From assembly GCF_004345615.1 (NCBI RefSeq), contig NZ_SLWK01000005.1:62001-126000 (forward strand): DNA of 64,000 nt, in the 5' to 3' direction. This DNA is from Natronoflexus pectinivorans (GTDB lineage: Bacteria; Bacteroidota; Bacteroidia; Bacteroidales; Marinilabiliaceae). The notes under the pieces are model-generated. The model did not search any database, was not told the origin of the DNA, and saw only the letters and a list, made by a program, of their open reading frames with translations. Made by a program: the position numbers and the translations under genes. Shown one piece after another: positions 28,239 through 37,546 of the stretch; position 1 is the stretch's first letter, and each line of letters starts with the position of its first letter.

Positions 28239-28724
28239 TTAATCCTCTCCTACAGTTTTGAGAACTTCTCGTTTTAATTTCTCACTAATCCAAACTTCTT
28301 TATCAGTCAATTCGTCTAGCAAAGGTTTCAATTCTTGGATTAGTCCTTTATTTTTTGCCTTTATCAAAACTCCAAGCGTTCCTGTAACCTTTAATTCTGC
28401 ATGCTTGGCATAATACCTGCCAAGTTTTTCATCGAGAATAATTAAGTCAGACCCTATTTCTGTGGCTAATACGATTGCTTCAGCTTCTCCTGCATCTAAA
28501 TCAAGAAAATACTTAACAGCCTGTCTATCTGTTATATTTAAAATTTCAATCCAGTCAAATTCAGATAAATCCTTATAATATGGTTTAGCTTTTCCTGCTT
28601 CAATTTCTTGGTATACAGCAAAGGGTATATGTATTTGGGAGTAAAGCTTGTGGAGTAAATCAAGACGATTGATTTTCAACAACGATATTATCGGAGTTGT
28701 ATTTGATACTACTGTTCTAGGCAT
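28239..28724 (-). CDS. DUF3368 PIN-like toxin
   Basis: About 161 residues of PIN-domain-like fold. VVSNTTPIISLLKINRL near the start, DAGEAEAIVLATEIGSDLIILDE in the middle, and LGVLIKAKNKGL are typical of DUF3368. The aspartates and glutamates of the PIN active site are mostly visible (DAGEAEA, LDEKLGR). Such proteins are usually RNases of type II toxin-antitoxin pairs. Its start lies within the antitoxin-like gene upstream (8-base overlap from this ATG; an ATG nine bases earlier gives 17). It is the downstream member of the pair. Confidence 0.85.
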   Translation of the reverse strand: MPRTVVSNTTPIISLLKINRLDLLHKLYSQIHIPFAVYQEIEAGKAKPYYKDLSEFDWIEILNITDRQAVKYFLDLDAGEAEAIVLATEIGSDLIILDEKLGRYYAKHAELKVTGTLGVLIKAKNKGLIQELKPLLDELTDKEVWISEKLKREVLKTVGED

Positions 28725-28974
28725 TTTCAACATCCTCTTTTAAGTCATCAGCATCATATAACCCAAGAACTGACACCTTATACTTCCCAAGTAAATCGTA
28801 AAAATCAACTCTTGACAACCCTAAAACTTTTGCCGCAACTCCGGAAGAGATTTTTCCAAGTTCATATAGCTTTACTAACGAACTTGTTTTTATTTCATTT
28901 TGAAATTCTTTTTCATTTAGCTTTAATGAATTAGCTAAAAATTCCGGATATTCTATGCTTATCATACCTTTCAT
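28717..28974 (-). CDS. UPF0175 family antitoxin
   Basis: An 85-residue protein: the segment EFQNEIKTSSLVKLYELGKISSG is the conserved UPF0175 helix region, followed by a helix-turn-helix-like AAKVLGLSRVDFYDLL. UPF0175 proteins are the antitoxin partners of DUF3368 PIN-like toxins (established for the pair type). It is directly upstream of and overlaps the toxin. A second ATG nine bases downstream is a possible start, preceded by AAAGGT. Confidence 0.85.
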   Translation of the reverse strand: MKGMISIEYPEFLANSLKLNEKEFQNEIKTSSLVKLYELGKISSGVAAKVLGLSRVDFYDLLGKYKVSVLGLYDADDLKEDVENA

Positions 28975-29328
28975 ACATATTTGCTTTTAAAATTCCCGGC
29001 TCTGAAGGATTCGAATAGAACTCATGAAAAACCAGTTAAAAAGTTTGTTTCATATACTCTATAATTTGCTTTTCAGTTGGCACATGGAACTCGTCCCGAA
29101 GCCTCGGGACTCGTTTCAGATACTCTACAATTGTTTTTTTAGTTGCACCCAATGCATCTAAAAAATATCGCTTCAAAATCTAAGTCTCTATACAAATATA
29201 ACTTAAACAACTGACATCTCAATAAGCCATCTATTATAGCCCCAATATTTAAAATATCATAATCAATTCTCCGTTATTTCTATGAATGTGCTAATTTAGT
29301 AACATTTTCTATTCAATAAAACCAGATT
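28975..29328. other. Intergenic region carrying a dispersed-repeat copy
   Basis: This 354-base stretch lies between the divergent antitoxin and SDR genes. Bases 29041-29140 hold a copy of the repeat described at 49599-49774 and 59560-59815: TTTCATATACTCTATAATTTG followed by GTCCCGA/TCGGGAC arms (29093-29099 and 29104-29110) and TCGTTTCA. No ORF is visible. Confidence 0.5.
29041..29140 (+). repeat. Dispersed CTCGGGACTCGTTTCA repeat, copy A
   Basis: The copy contains a palindrome (GTCCCGA, 4-base loop, TCGGGAC) followed by TCGTTTCAGATACTCTACAA, and an earlier TTTCATATACTCTATAATTT. Two related copies occur at 59560-59815 and, inverted, at 49599-49774. Confidence 0.6.
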
Positions 29329-30366
29329 ATGATTTTAGTTACAGGCGGCACGGGGCTGGTCGGTTCACATTTACTATATCACCTTACCAATGAAGGGTTG
29401 CAGGTTAAAGCCATTTACCGGAAACAAAGCAATCTTGAGGAGGTAAAACAAATTTTCGCTTACTATAACCAGAACTGGGAACAACTCTTCAATCGTATCC
29501 AGTGGGTTGAGGCCGACCTTTCGGATTACTATGCTCTTGAAGACGCACTGCAGGGTGTTAAACAGGTTTATCATGCAGGAGCCAAGGTGTCGTTCAATCC
29601 CGGCGAGTCGGATAAAATGCTTAAAACAAACACAGAAGGCACTGCCAATCTGATGAATGCCTGTTTGAAACAAAATGTGGAAAAAGTGTGCTATGTCAGT
29701 TCCATATCGTCTCTGGGCAAACAAATAGACGGTGGCCTTATTACCGAAGAAGTTGAGTGGCAGCCGGATGATTACCGTTCGGCCTATTCGTACAGTAAGT
29801 TTCGGGCTGAAATGGAAGTGTGGCGCGCATCTAAAGAAGGATTGAACGTGGTCATTGTTAACCCATCTGTCATTATCGGACCGGTTAACTGGTTGCGCAG
29901 CAGTGGTCGCCTATTCTATTCGGTAAAAAGAGGTATGCCGTTTTACACATACGGGGCAACTGGATTTGTGGATGTTAGAGATGTTGCCAAAGCCATACAT
30001 TTGCTCATGAACAGCGATGCGGTGAATGAACGCTTTATTCTGAATGGTGAAAATTTACCTTTTAGCGATTTCTTTAAAATGGTGGCCAAAGAGATGAACA
30101 AAAAACCTCCATTTATTAAGGTATCAAAATGCATTACAGAAATCGGTTGGAGAGTAAATCTTATGCTCTGTTTTCTTGTCGGAAAATCACCTGCTATAAC
30201 CAAGGATTCAGCACGTGCAGCCCAATCGGTTTCCAAATATTCTGCCGACAAATTCTCAAACAGATTTAACTACACCTTCATGCCCATCGAAGAGTCGGTG
30301 AAAAATGCTGCTGAATGGTTTAAAATAATTGAAGCAAACGATGGCAAAATCCCAAAAATCTGCTAA
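29329..30366 (+). CDS. NAD(P)-dependent epimerase/reductase of the extended SDR family
   Basis: A 345-residue Rossmann-fold protein. The dinucleotide motif TGGTGLVGSHL lies at residues 5-15 and the catalytic tetrad is in AYSYSKFRAE (Tyr-x3-Lys) near residue 150. The sequence resembles dihydroflavonol-4-reductase-like and 3-beta-hydroxysteroid dehydrogenase-like members (VYHAGAKVSF, YVSSISSLG). The substrate is unknown. The stop codon overlaps the start of the PBP gene at 30341, so the two are probably translated from one message. Confidence 0.87.
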   Translation: MILVTGGTGLVGSHLLYHLTNEGLQVKAIYRKQSNLEEVKQIFAYYNQNWEQLFNRIQWVEADLSDYYALEDALQGVKQVYHAGAKVSFNPGESDKMLKTNTEGTANLMNACLKQNVEKVCYVSSISSLGKQIDGGLITEEVEWQPDDYRSAYSYSKFRAEMEVWRASKEGLNVVIVNPSVIIGPVNWLRSSGRLFYSVKRGMPFYTYGATGFVDVRDVAKAIHLLMNSDAVNERFILNGENLPFSDFFKMVAKEMNKKPPFIKVSKCITEIGWRVNLMLCFLVGKSPAITKDSARAAQSVSKYSADKFSNRFNYTFMPIEESVKNAAEWFKIIEANDGKIPKIC

Positions 30367-32689
30367 TAACAATACGTCTAAGCCAACTAACGGGAAAAAG
30401 ATTTTTCTGTGGGGACTAAGAATTTCCGGCTTCTTTCTGAGTTTTGTCCTGATATTTATCATGCTGATTTATGCCGGACTATTCGGCAGACTTCCATCTA
30501 AAACCGACATTGGCAACATTAAAAACCATACCGCATCGGTGGTTTACTCTGCCGATGGGCAAATGATTGGAACATATTTTCTGCAAAACCGCTTAACCAT
30601 TGACAACGAAAACATATCAGAGCATGTTAAAAATGCCCTGATATCAACCGAAGACAGTCGTTTCTTTGAACATAAAGGACTCGATTTGAAGAGCATGGGA
30701 CGTGTTTTATTCAAAAACATCATTCTTGGCGACAGGAGTCAGGGAGGAGGGAGTACCATCAGCCAGCAATTGGCTAAAAATCTATATCCACGCTCTTCAA
30801 AAGGAATTTTCGGACTCTTCATAGACAAAACCAGGGAGATGATTATTGCTCATCGTCTGGAATCGGTTTTTTCGAAAAATGAAATTCTAAACCTTTACCT
30901 CAACACCGTTCCCTTTGGAGAAGAGGTTTTTGGAATTGAAGTGGCTGCGCGTCGTTTCTTTGGAAAATCATCGTCGGCTCTGACTCTGCCTGAATCGGCT
31001 ACTTTAGTGGGGATGTTGGCGGCTAACACCGCTTTTAATCCTCGTCGTAATCCCGAAAGGTCAATGGCAAGACGAAATATTGTTATTGACAGGATGTGTT
31101 CTAATGGATACATTTCTGCCGAAGAGGCAGAAAAACACAAAGCCGTTCCTTTAAGAACATCCTATTCCCGCATTGACTATAACCATGGCCCCGCTCCCTG
31201 GTTTATCGAACATGTAAGAACCGAGGCGGCCAACATCCTTAAACAGGAGTACGGTAACGAGTACAATATTTTTACAGATGGGCTGAAAATTCATACCACT
31301 CTGGACGCTTCACTACAAATACATGCCGTGGCAGCTGTAAAAAGCCACATGGCTTATCTTCAAAGAACATTCGATAATCATTGGGGGAACCGCGACCCAT
31401 GGCATCAAAATCCATCAATTTTTGACAATGCACTGACACGCACAGAGCGATACAGAGCTCTGGAGCGAAAAGGGTTGGATAAAGCCGCCATCCTAAAAGA
31501 GTTGGAAAAGCCGGTTAACATGACCATTTTTACCCATGAAGGAGAAAAAAATGTCCAAATATCGCCCATCGACTCTGTGAAACACTCGCTTCGGACTTTG
31601 CATTCTGGTTTTTTGGCGATGAATCCCACCACAGGGCATGTTTTGGCATGGGTAGGAGGTGTGGATTTTAAATTTTACAGATACGACCATGTGAAAGCAC
31701 GTCGTCAGGCAGGTTCAACATTCAAACCCTTTGTTTATGCTTCAGCCATTCACAAGGGTTTTAACCCTTGTGAATTCATCTCCAACGAGCAAAAAACCTA
31801 TGCCCGGCATAACGACTGGACTCCGGCCAACGCCGATGGCAACCACGAAGGATATTACTCCATGAAAGGAGGCCTGATTCACTCCGCAAACACCATTGCG
31901 GCTGATGTGATTCACAGAAGTGGCATCAATGAAACCATACAATTGGCCAGAAAACTAGGGATTGAATCTGATATTCCAAATGTGCCATCCATCGCACTGG
32001 GAACAGCCGAAATTTCTCTTCTGGAAATGGTTTCGGCATATACCGCCTTCCCAAATTACGGACGTGCCATAAAACCCGTTTCGGTGTTGCGCATTGAAAA
32101 CAACCGGGGTGAAATATTATATGAAGCTCCTCGTCAATTCATGCTTGATGAAGCATTCAATGAAGAAACTGCCCGAATCATGATTCAGGTGATGAAAGAG
32201 GTCATTGAAAAAGGAACCGGACGTGCCCTATATAACCGTTACCAGTTACGAGGGGAGTATGGAGGAAAAACCGGAACGACCCAAAACAATGCCGACGGCT
32301 GGTTTATTGGTTTCACCCCTACCATGGTGGCAGGAGCATGGGTTGGAGCCGAAAATCCGGGCATCAGTTTCAGGACTCTCGCTTTGGGACAGGGAGCGCA
32401 TACGGCGCTTCCCATTTTTGGGCGGTTCATGCAACAGGCAGAGCAGCATTCTGATTATGCTCATGTCCGAACTTCCAGGTTCTACCCGCTTCCCAACGAT
32501 TTAGTAGCTTATCTCGATTGTGATGATTTCGTAGAGCATTTGCATCAGGACGATGACAGGAATTTTTTCCAGAGACTATTTGGCGGATCATCATCCCGTG
32601 AACGGGATGATGAAAAAGAACCGGATGAAGAGGTAAAAGACAAAAATCTGATTAACCGGATGCGGGGCATTTTCAGAAGAGATGATTAA
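30341..32689 (+). CDS. Second class A penicillin-binding protein
   Basis: A 782-residue bifunctional peptidoglycan polymerase. A charged N-terminus with lysines and one helix (about residues 24-46) precede a GT51 domain with EDSRFFEHKGLD and GGSTISQQLAK, and a transpeptidase domain with STFK (in AGSTFKPFVY, around residue 458), SAN in IHSANT, and KTGTTQ (around residue 642). The C-terminal 45 residues are acidic and lysine-rich. The ATG at 30341 is chosen; a TTG 12 bases upstream also gives an open frame. It overlaps the SDR gene by 26 bases, unusual for cell-wall genes. It differs clearly from the PBP at 9644-11998. Confidence 0.92.
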   Translation: MAKSQKSANNNTSKPTNGKKIFLWGLRISGFFLSFVLIFIMLIYAGLFGRLPSKTDIGNIKNHTASVVYSADGQMIGTYFLQNRLTIDNENISEHVKNALISTEDSRFFEHKGLDLKSMGRVLFKNIILGDRSQGGGSTISQQLAKNLYPRSSKGIFGLFIDKTREMIIAHRLESVFSKNEILNLYLNTVPFGEEVFGIEVAARRFFGKSSSALTLPESATLVGMLAANTAFNPRRNPERSMARRNIVIDRMCSNGYISAEEAEKHKAVPLRTSYSRIDYNHGPAPWFIEHVRTEAANILKQEYGNEYNIFTDGLKIHTTLDASLQIHAVAAVKSHMAYLQRTFDNHWGNRDPWHQNPSIFDNALTRTERYRALERKGLDKAAILKELEKPVNMTIFTHEGEKNVQISPIDSVKHSLRTLHSGFLAMNPTTGHVLAWVGGVDFKFYRYDHVKARRQAGSTFKPFVYASAIHKGFNPCEFISNEQKTYARHNDWTPANADGNHEGYYSMKGGLIHSANTIAADVIHRSGINETIQLARKLGIESDIPNVPSIALGTAEISLLEMVSAYTAFPNYGRAIKPVSVLRIENNRGEILYEAPRQFMLDEAFNEETARIMIQVMKEVIEKGTGRALYNRYQLRGEYGGKTGTTQNNADGWFIGFTPTMVAGAWVGAENPGISFRTLALGQGAHTALPIFGRFMQQAEQHSDYAHVRTSRFYPLPNDLVAYLDCDDFVEHLHQDDDRNFFQRLFGGSSSRERDDEKEPDEEVKDKNLINRMRGIFRRDD

Positions 32690-32696
32690 TGATGGT

Positions 32697-34160
32697 CTAT
32701 CTGACCATCACTTTTCCTGAAACATTAAAAGTGTCACCTATAACATTTACGATATAAAGACCTTTCGAAATATTCTCCGGAAGTTGAATGGTTGTCTCCA
32801 GCGCAGAAATCTTCTTTTGAAGAATAATCTGTCCATCTATTCCAACGACAGAAACAACTGCACTATTAAAATCTCTTTCTGCCAGTTGTAATTCAAAAGC
32901 TCCATAACGAACAGGGTTTGGTGAGATTAATAATTTTGCAGTATGTAAATCGTTGCTATTAATCATTGAAGCCTCAAGAGGGGTAAGCTTGATCCAATCG
33001 AGATAATAACTTCCTGATGCGGAATTAAACCCAAAATAATAGGTTGCCGCATTTAAATCAACCTCACTGCTGATGATGGTCCACCCATCAGCACCGCCAG
33101 TATTGGGAACATCAAGTATGTCAAAGAGAATAACTCCAGAGTTGGCTTCCAGTCTGATTTGTCCTCCCTCCTGCTCCGAAGCAACCCGAAGTTCCATAAG
33201 ATATTTTCCTGCCTGGGTAATGTTGAACGGCGGGTACGCCGCCCAACTTCCACTACCATTAAATCTTATATATTGACCATCAGCTTCCTGAAAATCAAAA
33301 ACTGAAGTATTGTTTTCGTAGGAGTAATCTTCGGCCTCAATGACAAAAGGGTCCATGGGAACTTCAGGATCTTCCATTTCATCATACCCTGGGATTTGAT
33401 AAACCCTCACATAATCTACCACCATCCTTGCAGGGAAAGCAGTATCATCAACATCAAATCCAGGCCAATTACCCCCAATTGCCATATTAAGAATGATGAA
33501 ATGGGGCTTATGAAAAGCATGGGTGTTGTTTATTCCGTTTGTGATGTTAATGGAGTAAAATTCCTGATCGTTTACAAACCATGTGATGGAATTTCTGTCC
33601 CACTCAATGGCATAAACATTAAAATCAGTCACATCAACTTCAAAGCCAGTTGAGCTCCCTTGGTAATGATGACCGCTACCTGCATTCCAGTGTAGAGTTC
33701 CATGGGTATCCATGTCGGTGTTAACCTGCTCCATAATGTCTATTTCTCCGCACTCCGGCCAACCAACTGATGTGATGTTTTCACCTAGCATCCAAAATGC
33801 AGGCCATGATCCTTGAAAAGCCGGAAGTTTTATTCGCGCTTCAACCCGGCCATACCGAAAAAAAGCATTCCCTCTCGTAATCATACGCGCAGATGTATAC
33901 TCGCGATTGTCGTAATTCTCCTTTTTCGCAGTTATCACCAGCATGCCATCTTCAACTGTGGCATTTTCTCTTTTGTAGGACTGTAGCTCATTGTTACCCC
34001 ATCCGCATAAGTTTGGACAACCATTTCCTGTCTCAAATATCCAGTCATCACTGATTTCTGTTTCAAACTCATCGGACCAGACCAACTCCCATTCTGGCTC
34101 TTCCTGAGAAAAAACACTTATTGAAAACATGATGGCAATGATCAATATAACTATCTTCAT
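32697..34160 (-). CDS. Secreted GH16 beta-glucanase with CBM6-like and T9SS sorting domains
   Basis: A 487-residue exported enzyme. After a signal peptide (residues 1-18) comes a GH16 catalytic domain (residues 22-255) with WSDEFET, the catalytic ECGEIDIMEQ (nucleophile, Asp and acid/base around residues 138-143), and laminarinase-like WPAFWMLG. A carbohydrate-binding region of the CBM6/35 type (residues 270-395; EAEDYSYE, then YLDWIKL) follows. The last 80 residues are a type IX secretion signal domain (LLISPNPVRYGAFELQL, then SKGLYIVNV). It probably cleaves beta-1,3- or mixed-link glucans (inference). Confidence 0.92.
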   Translation of the reverse strand: MKIVILIIAIMFSISVFSQEEPEWELVWSDEFETEISDDWIFETGNGCPNLCGWGNNELQSYKRENATVEDGMLVITAKKENYDNREYTSARMITRGNAFFRYGRVEARIKLPAFQGSWPAFWMLGENITSVGWPECGEIDIMEQVNTDMDTHGTLHWNAGSGHHYQGSSTGFEVDVTDFNVYAIEWDRNSITWFVNDQEFYSINITNGINNTHAFHKPHFIILNMAIGGNWPGFDVDDTAFPARMVVDYVRVYQIPGYDEMEDPEVPMDPFVIEAEDYSYENNTSVFDFQEADGQYIRFNGSGSWAAYPPFNITQAGKYLMELRVASEQEGGQIRLEANSGVILFDILDVPNTGGADGWTIISSEVDLNAATYYFGFNSASGSYYLDWIKLTPLEASMINSNDLHTAKLLISPNPVRYGAFELQLAERDFNSAVVSVVGIDGQIILQKKISALETTIQLPENISKGLYIVNVIGDTFNVSGKVMVR

Positions 34161-34231
34161 TTTATAGCAAATTTAATGAAACCATTTTTTATGTGATACA
34201 AAGATAGTTGATAACAAAAGGGAGCAAAATA

Positions 34232-34284
34232 AAACACCTCACAATTAACTCACTCCATAGAAGGGAGTTAATTGTGAGGTGTTT
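34232..34284 (-). terminator. Terminator between GH50-like and GH16 genes
   Basis: A perfect 20-bp stem (arms 34232-34251 and 34265-34284) with a 13-base loop lies just downstream of the GH50-like gene and upstream of the GH16 gene on the minus strand. It suggests the two genes are separately transcribed or that readthrough is regulated. Confidence 0.8.
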
Positions 34285-34314
34285 GCCAGGTATGTGATTT
34301 TTTGTCTTTTGGCT

Positions 34315-36255
34315 TTATTCATTCCACAGATCAGGGATACGCTCGTATCCTCTTGCTCTCTCAACTATTGTATTAAAAGGAGCTTTCTCACCTTTATGAA
34401 CCTGATATAATCTTTTTGATGTTTCTGAAATGGCATTCACCAGGTGTTGATATGGACGATCAGTTACATCTATAATTCCGCAGTTAAGATTTTCTCCGTC
34501 GTACCCACGACCGGTTAAATCCTGATCACCCCATTGAAAATATCCCGTTCCAATAAGTGCAGGATGAGAAAAAGCTTGTTCAGTGTAGTAACGATATGCT
34601 ATTCCGCGCTCCTCTTGTGTGTCAACCTGCCATAAGGATTGTGACATGCCTCTGTCAACAGTTCCAAAATGATATTCTCCAATCAGCAGAGGCATCCCCG
34701 TTCCTTTTACAAGGGAATCCATCATCGCATGCTCTGGTGTTAAGGTATAGGAGTTGAAACTGAACACATCAAAAATCCCTTTACATAAATCCAAAATTTC
34801 TGTCCTGAAATTCCCTCCTCCAAACCTGATTCCTAGATTTAAATGGCCAGGGCTATGGCGTTTCAGCGAAGTGTCAACAGTCCTAATGAAGGTTCTGAAT
34901 GTTTCATGTACAAACTTCACTCTTCGTTCAGGAGAATCATTTTCGGATAAATATTCAACCAACGCCTTTTTAATTGGACGATCGTCCTCCAGTTCAAGAA
35001 TAATATCCACCACTCTTAATTCCAACCCTTGCCATGAAGGTTCATTTCCGGTAAAGTATCCAATCAGCCAGGGGTTCCCGGCAAAAGGAGCAGTAGAGCG
35101 TTTTACCGCTTCATCAATCTTTTGATTGAAGTCCGGATCATAAACATCAACCAATCCCATTAAAGTTCCATCTATGCCTAATCCGCTAAGTTGAGTCATA
35201 AATGGGACTCTGTTTTGTAACATCACTTCACGATCAGACCAGTTGGCAATTGTGTTAAGTCCCCACCTGTTCATTCTTTTGAAAATGTTCTCTATGGCGG
35301 GCTCCATAAAGTCTTCTCCATATCGCCGAACCAGATTCCAAGTTCCAAATGAGGCAAAATCTGGTTGATCCGAACTAAACCCTTTCCCTTCGGGGGGAAG
35401 CTCTTTATATAAATTGGGTCTGTGATTTATTCTGACGGCATTCCCTCCAGCACCTGGGGTTACACAATCCACTCCATGCGAAAGAAATAAATAACCTTCA
35501 GGATCTACAAACCACCAACGTCCATCGGTCTCCACAACCCTAAAAAAACCTGTTCCATTGTCATATCGTGCATTTAAATACCCTCCATATTTGGAGTAGT
35601 TGTACTCTTCAACATTTGTTGCAAGAAGGTCTTCTGCTTTCCACTCCTCACGAAGCTGTTCCAAAGAGTATATTTTATCATCCCAGTCTCCCATATTCCA
35701 TTGTCCAAACTCGTCAACAACCGGCGTTTCGCCTAAATAAACATCACCCGGGTCATCAACAGCTAATGAAACCGACCGGATTTTAATTACCGGATCACCA
35801 ATTGGAACGCGCATTCTGATGCCAATGGAATCTACACCCTGTAACGAACCACGATCACCCTCCCCAAGGTTAATCCATCCTGTATATCTGGGTTGATTAT
35901 ACATCCCGGCTAAATCATGCCAGGCTCCGGGCAGTTCCCTGTAAAATTTTAAAGGGATGGCAAGTCTGTTCCAGCCGTTGGGTGTATAACTCATAACCCG
36001 CAATTCGTTATACCCGCTGTTAGTTGTGAACCCCACATTAAATCGTTGCGGTGTGGTAATCATAAATTCCAGAATAACATAATTATACTCATCCCAGTTT
36101 TTAGGTAAATTGGGAGAGATGTCCTTTAACGCAAACATCTTTCCGGAAACCTCTTTACTGCTATCGAATCTGATTTCATGATAGCCTTTTTCACAACAGG
36201 AAAAAAGGAGGAGTCCGCCTCCGCAAACAGAAAAAAGCAAACTTTTCAATTTCAT
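34315..36255 (-). CDS. Lipoprotein glycoside hydrolase, clan GH-A, GH50 (beta-agarase)-like
   Basis: A 646-residue lipoprotein. The ATG at 36255 gives a compact signal peptide ending LLLFSCCEK; the upstream ATG adds 12 residues without benefit. Residues 20-190 are a beta-sandwich-like region. The catalytic part (about 215-640) has RWWFVDPEGYLFLSHGVDC, the acid/base glutamate in GYFTGNEPSW (around residue 404), the nucleophile in LLIGEYHFG (around residue 524), and the GH50-type QWGDQDLTGRGYDGEN segment. Agar- or galactan-type beta-linked substrates are the family precedent; the actual substrate is unproven. It is next to the GH16 gene. Confidence 0.82.
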   Translation of the reverse strand: MKLKSLLFSVCGGGLLLFSCCEKGYHEIRFDSSKEVSGKMFALKDISPNLPKNWDEYNYVILEFMITTPQRFNVGFTTNSGYNELRVMSYTPNGWNRLAIPLKFYRELPGAWHDLAGMYNQPRYTGWINLGEGDRGSLQGVDSIGIRMRVPIGDPVIKIRSVSLAVDDPGDVYLGETPVVDEFGQWNMGDWDDKIYSLEQLREEWKAEDLLATNVEEYNYSKYGGYLNARYDNGTGFFRVVETDGRWWFVDPEGYLFLSHGVDCVTPGAGGNAVRINHRPNLYKELPPEGKGFSSDQPDFASFGTWNLVRRYGEDFMEPAIENIFKRMNRWGLNTIANWSDREVMLQNRVPFMTQLSGLGIDGTLMGLVDVYDPDFNQKIDEAVKRSTAPFAGNPWLIGYFTGNEPSWQGLELRVVDIILELEDDRPIKKALVEYLSENDSPERRVKFVHETFRTFIRTVDTSLKRHSPGHLNLGIRFGGGNFRTEILDLCKGIFDVFSFNSYTLTPEHAMMDSLVKGTGMPLLIGEYHFGTVDRGMSQSLWQVDTQEERGIAYRYYTEQAFSHPALIGTGYFQWGDQDLTGRGYDGENLNCGIIDVTDRPYQHLVNAISETSKRLYQVHKGEKAPFNTIVERARGYERIPDLWNE

Positions 36256-36271
36256 AGATAGAAATTTTGAT

Positions 36272-36318
36272 AAAAAAAAGGTTGTAATCAAATTTCTACA
36301 AAAAAATGATTACAACCT
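36272..36318 (-). terminator. Rho-independent terminator after asd
   Basis: A 12-bp stem AGGTTGTAATCA and its complement with a 16-base loop is followed on the minus strand by a run of T (36272-36278 are A on the plus strand). It ends asd and lies just before the GH50-like start. Confidence 0.8.
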
Positions 36319-36352
36319 AAATATGTTTTAAAAAGTCTATGTAAAAAAGGGC

Positions 36353-37363
36353 TTATTTTATCAACCCTGCCTTAATCATATATTCCGCAATTTGAACCGC
36401 ATTAAGGGCAGCTCCCTTTTTAATCTGGTCAGAAACTGTCCAGAAGGTTAACCCGTTGGGGTTTGATAAGTCCTTACGAATACGTCCAACAAAAACCTCA
36501 TCTTTGCCGGCTAAAAACATTGGCATGGGATATTCATTGGCCGATGGGTTATCAATCACCTTAACACCTTCAGCTTTGTTAAAGGCATCACGAGCCTGCT
36601 CCACACTGATTGGCAATTCTGTTTCAACCCAAATCGATTCTGAGTGGGCTCTCATTACAGGAATGCGCACACATGTAGCACTCACTTGCAAGTCGGTTCC
36701 CATAATTTTACGGCTCTCGTTGTACATTTTCATCTCCTCTTTGGTGTAGCCGTTATCGGTAAATACATCCACGTGAGGAATGATGTTCATGGCCAACTGA
36801 TGCTGAAATTTCTTAACAGTGGGCTTTTCTCCTTTAACCACCTGGTGAACCTGCGCTTCAAGTTCTTCCATTCCACTGGCTCCGGCTCCGCTGGCAGCCT
36901 GATAAGTGGACACATGAACACGTTTGATGTGCGATAAATCCTGGATGGGCTTTAACGCCACAACCATCTGGATGGTTGTACAGTTGGGATTGGCAATGAT
37001 ATTCCGCGGCAGATTTTCACACGCTTTGGCATTCACTTCAGGCACCACCAACGGAACGTCGTCGTCCATTCTGAATGCACTGGAATTATCAATCATTACG
37101 GCACCATATTTTGTAATGGTTTCGGCATACTCCTTTGATGTGGATGCACCTGCCGATGTAAATGCTATATCTATACCTTTAAAATCGTCGTTGTGTTGAA
37201 GTTCCTTAACGGTTAGTTCCTTCCCTTTAAACTGATATTTATTTCCGGCACTTCTGGATGACCCAAAAAGAACCAATTCATCCATCGGGAAATCTCTCTC
37301 TTCCAAAATTCGCAGGAACTCCTGGCCAACAGCACCACTGGTTCCAACAATTGCTACTTTCAT
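36353..37363 (-). CDS. asd: Aspartate-semialdehyde dehydrogenase
   Basis: Makes aspartate semialdehyde from aspartyl phosphate with NADPH, the branch point to lysine/diaminopimelate, threonine and methionine. At 336 residues it is a normal-length enzyme with [21 protein letters not shown] at the start, the catalytic cysteine in NPNCTTIQ (around residue 128), and conserved [10 protein letters not shown] and [10 protein letters not shown] segments. Its cytoplasmic role includes supplying the peptidoglycan precursor diaminopimelate. The gene stands alone with its own terminator. Confidence 0.95.
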   Translation of the reverse strand: MKVAIVGTSGAVGQEFLRILEERDFPMDELVLFGSSRSAGNKYQFKGKELTVKELQHNDDFKGIDIAFTSAGASTSKEYAETITKYGAVMIDNSSAFRMDDDVPLVVPEVNAKACENLPRNIIANPNCTTIQMVVALKPIQDLSHIKRVHVSTYQAASGAGASGMEELEAQVHQVVKGEKPTVKKFQHQLAMNIIPHVDVFTDNGYTKEEMKMYNESRKIMGTDLQVSATCVRIPVMRAHSESIWVETELPISVEQARDAFNKAEGVKVIDNPSANEYPMPMFLAGKDEVFVGRIRKDLSNPNGLTFWTVSDQIKKGAALNAVQIAEYMIKAGLIK

Positions 37364-37546
37364 TTTCCAGTTTTATTAATTCTACATTCCAAAAACAGTG
37401 ACATCTCTCATATTGCCGAAAACAATTCTCCGGCACTTTACTTTTTTTAAAATTCTGTGTAATTTGAGACACAAATCATTTTGGTCTGACAAACAGTTTG
37501 TTTTTCAGACGAAAAACAAAAATAACCATTTAATCCTAACATCACA

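Noticed and set aside
28231-29160. Mobile element at the toxin-antitoxin/repeat region
   Set aside because: No transposase, integrase or flanking direct repeat can be seen, only the dispersed repeat.
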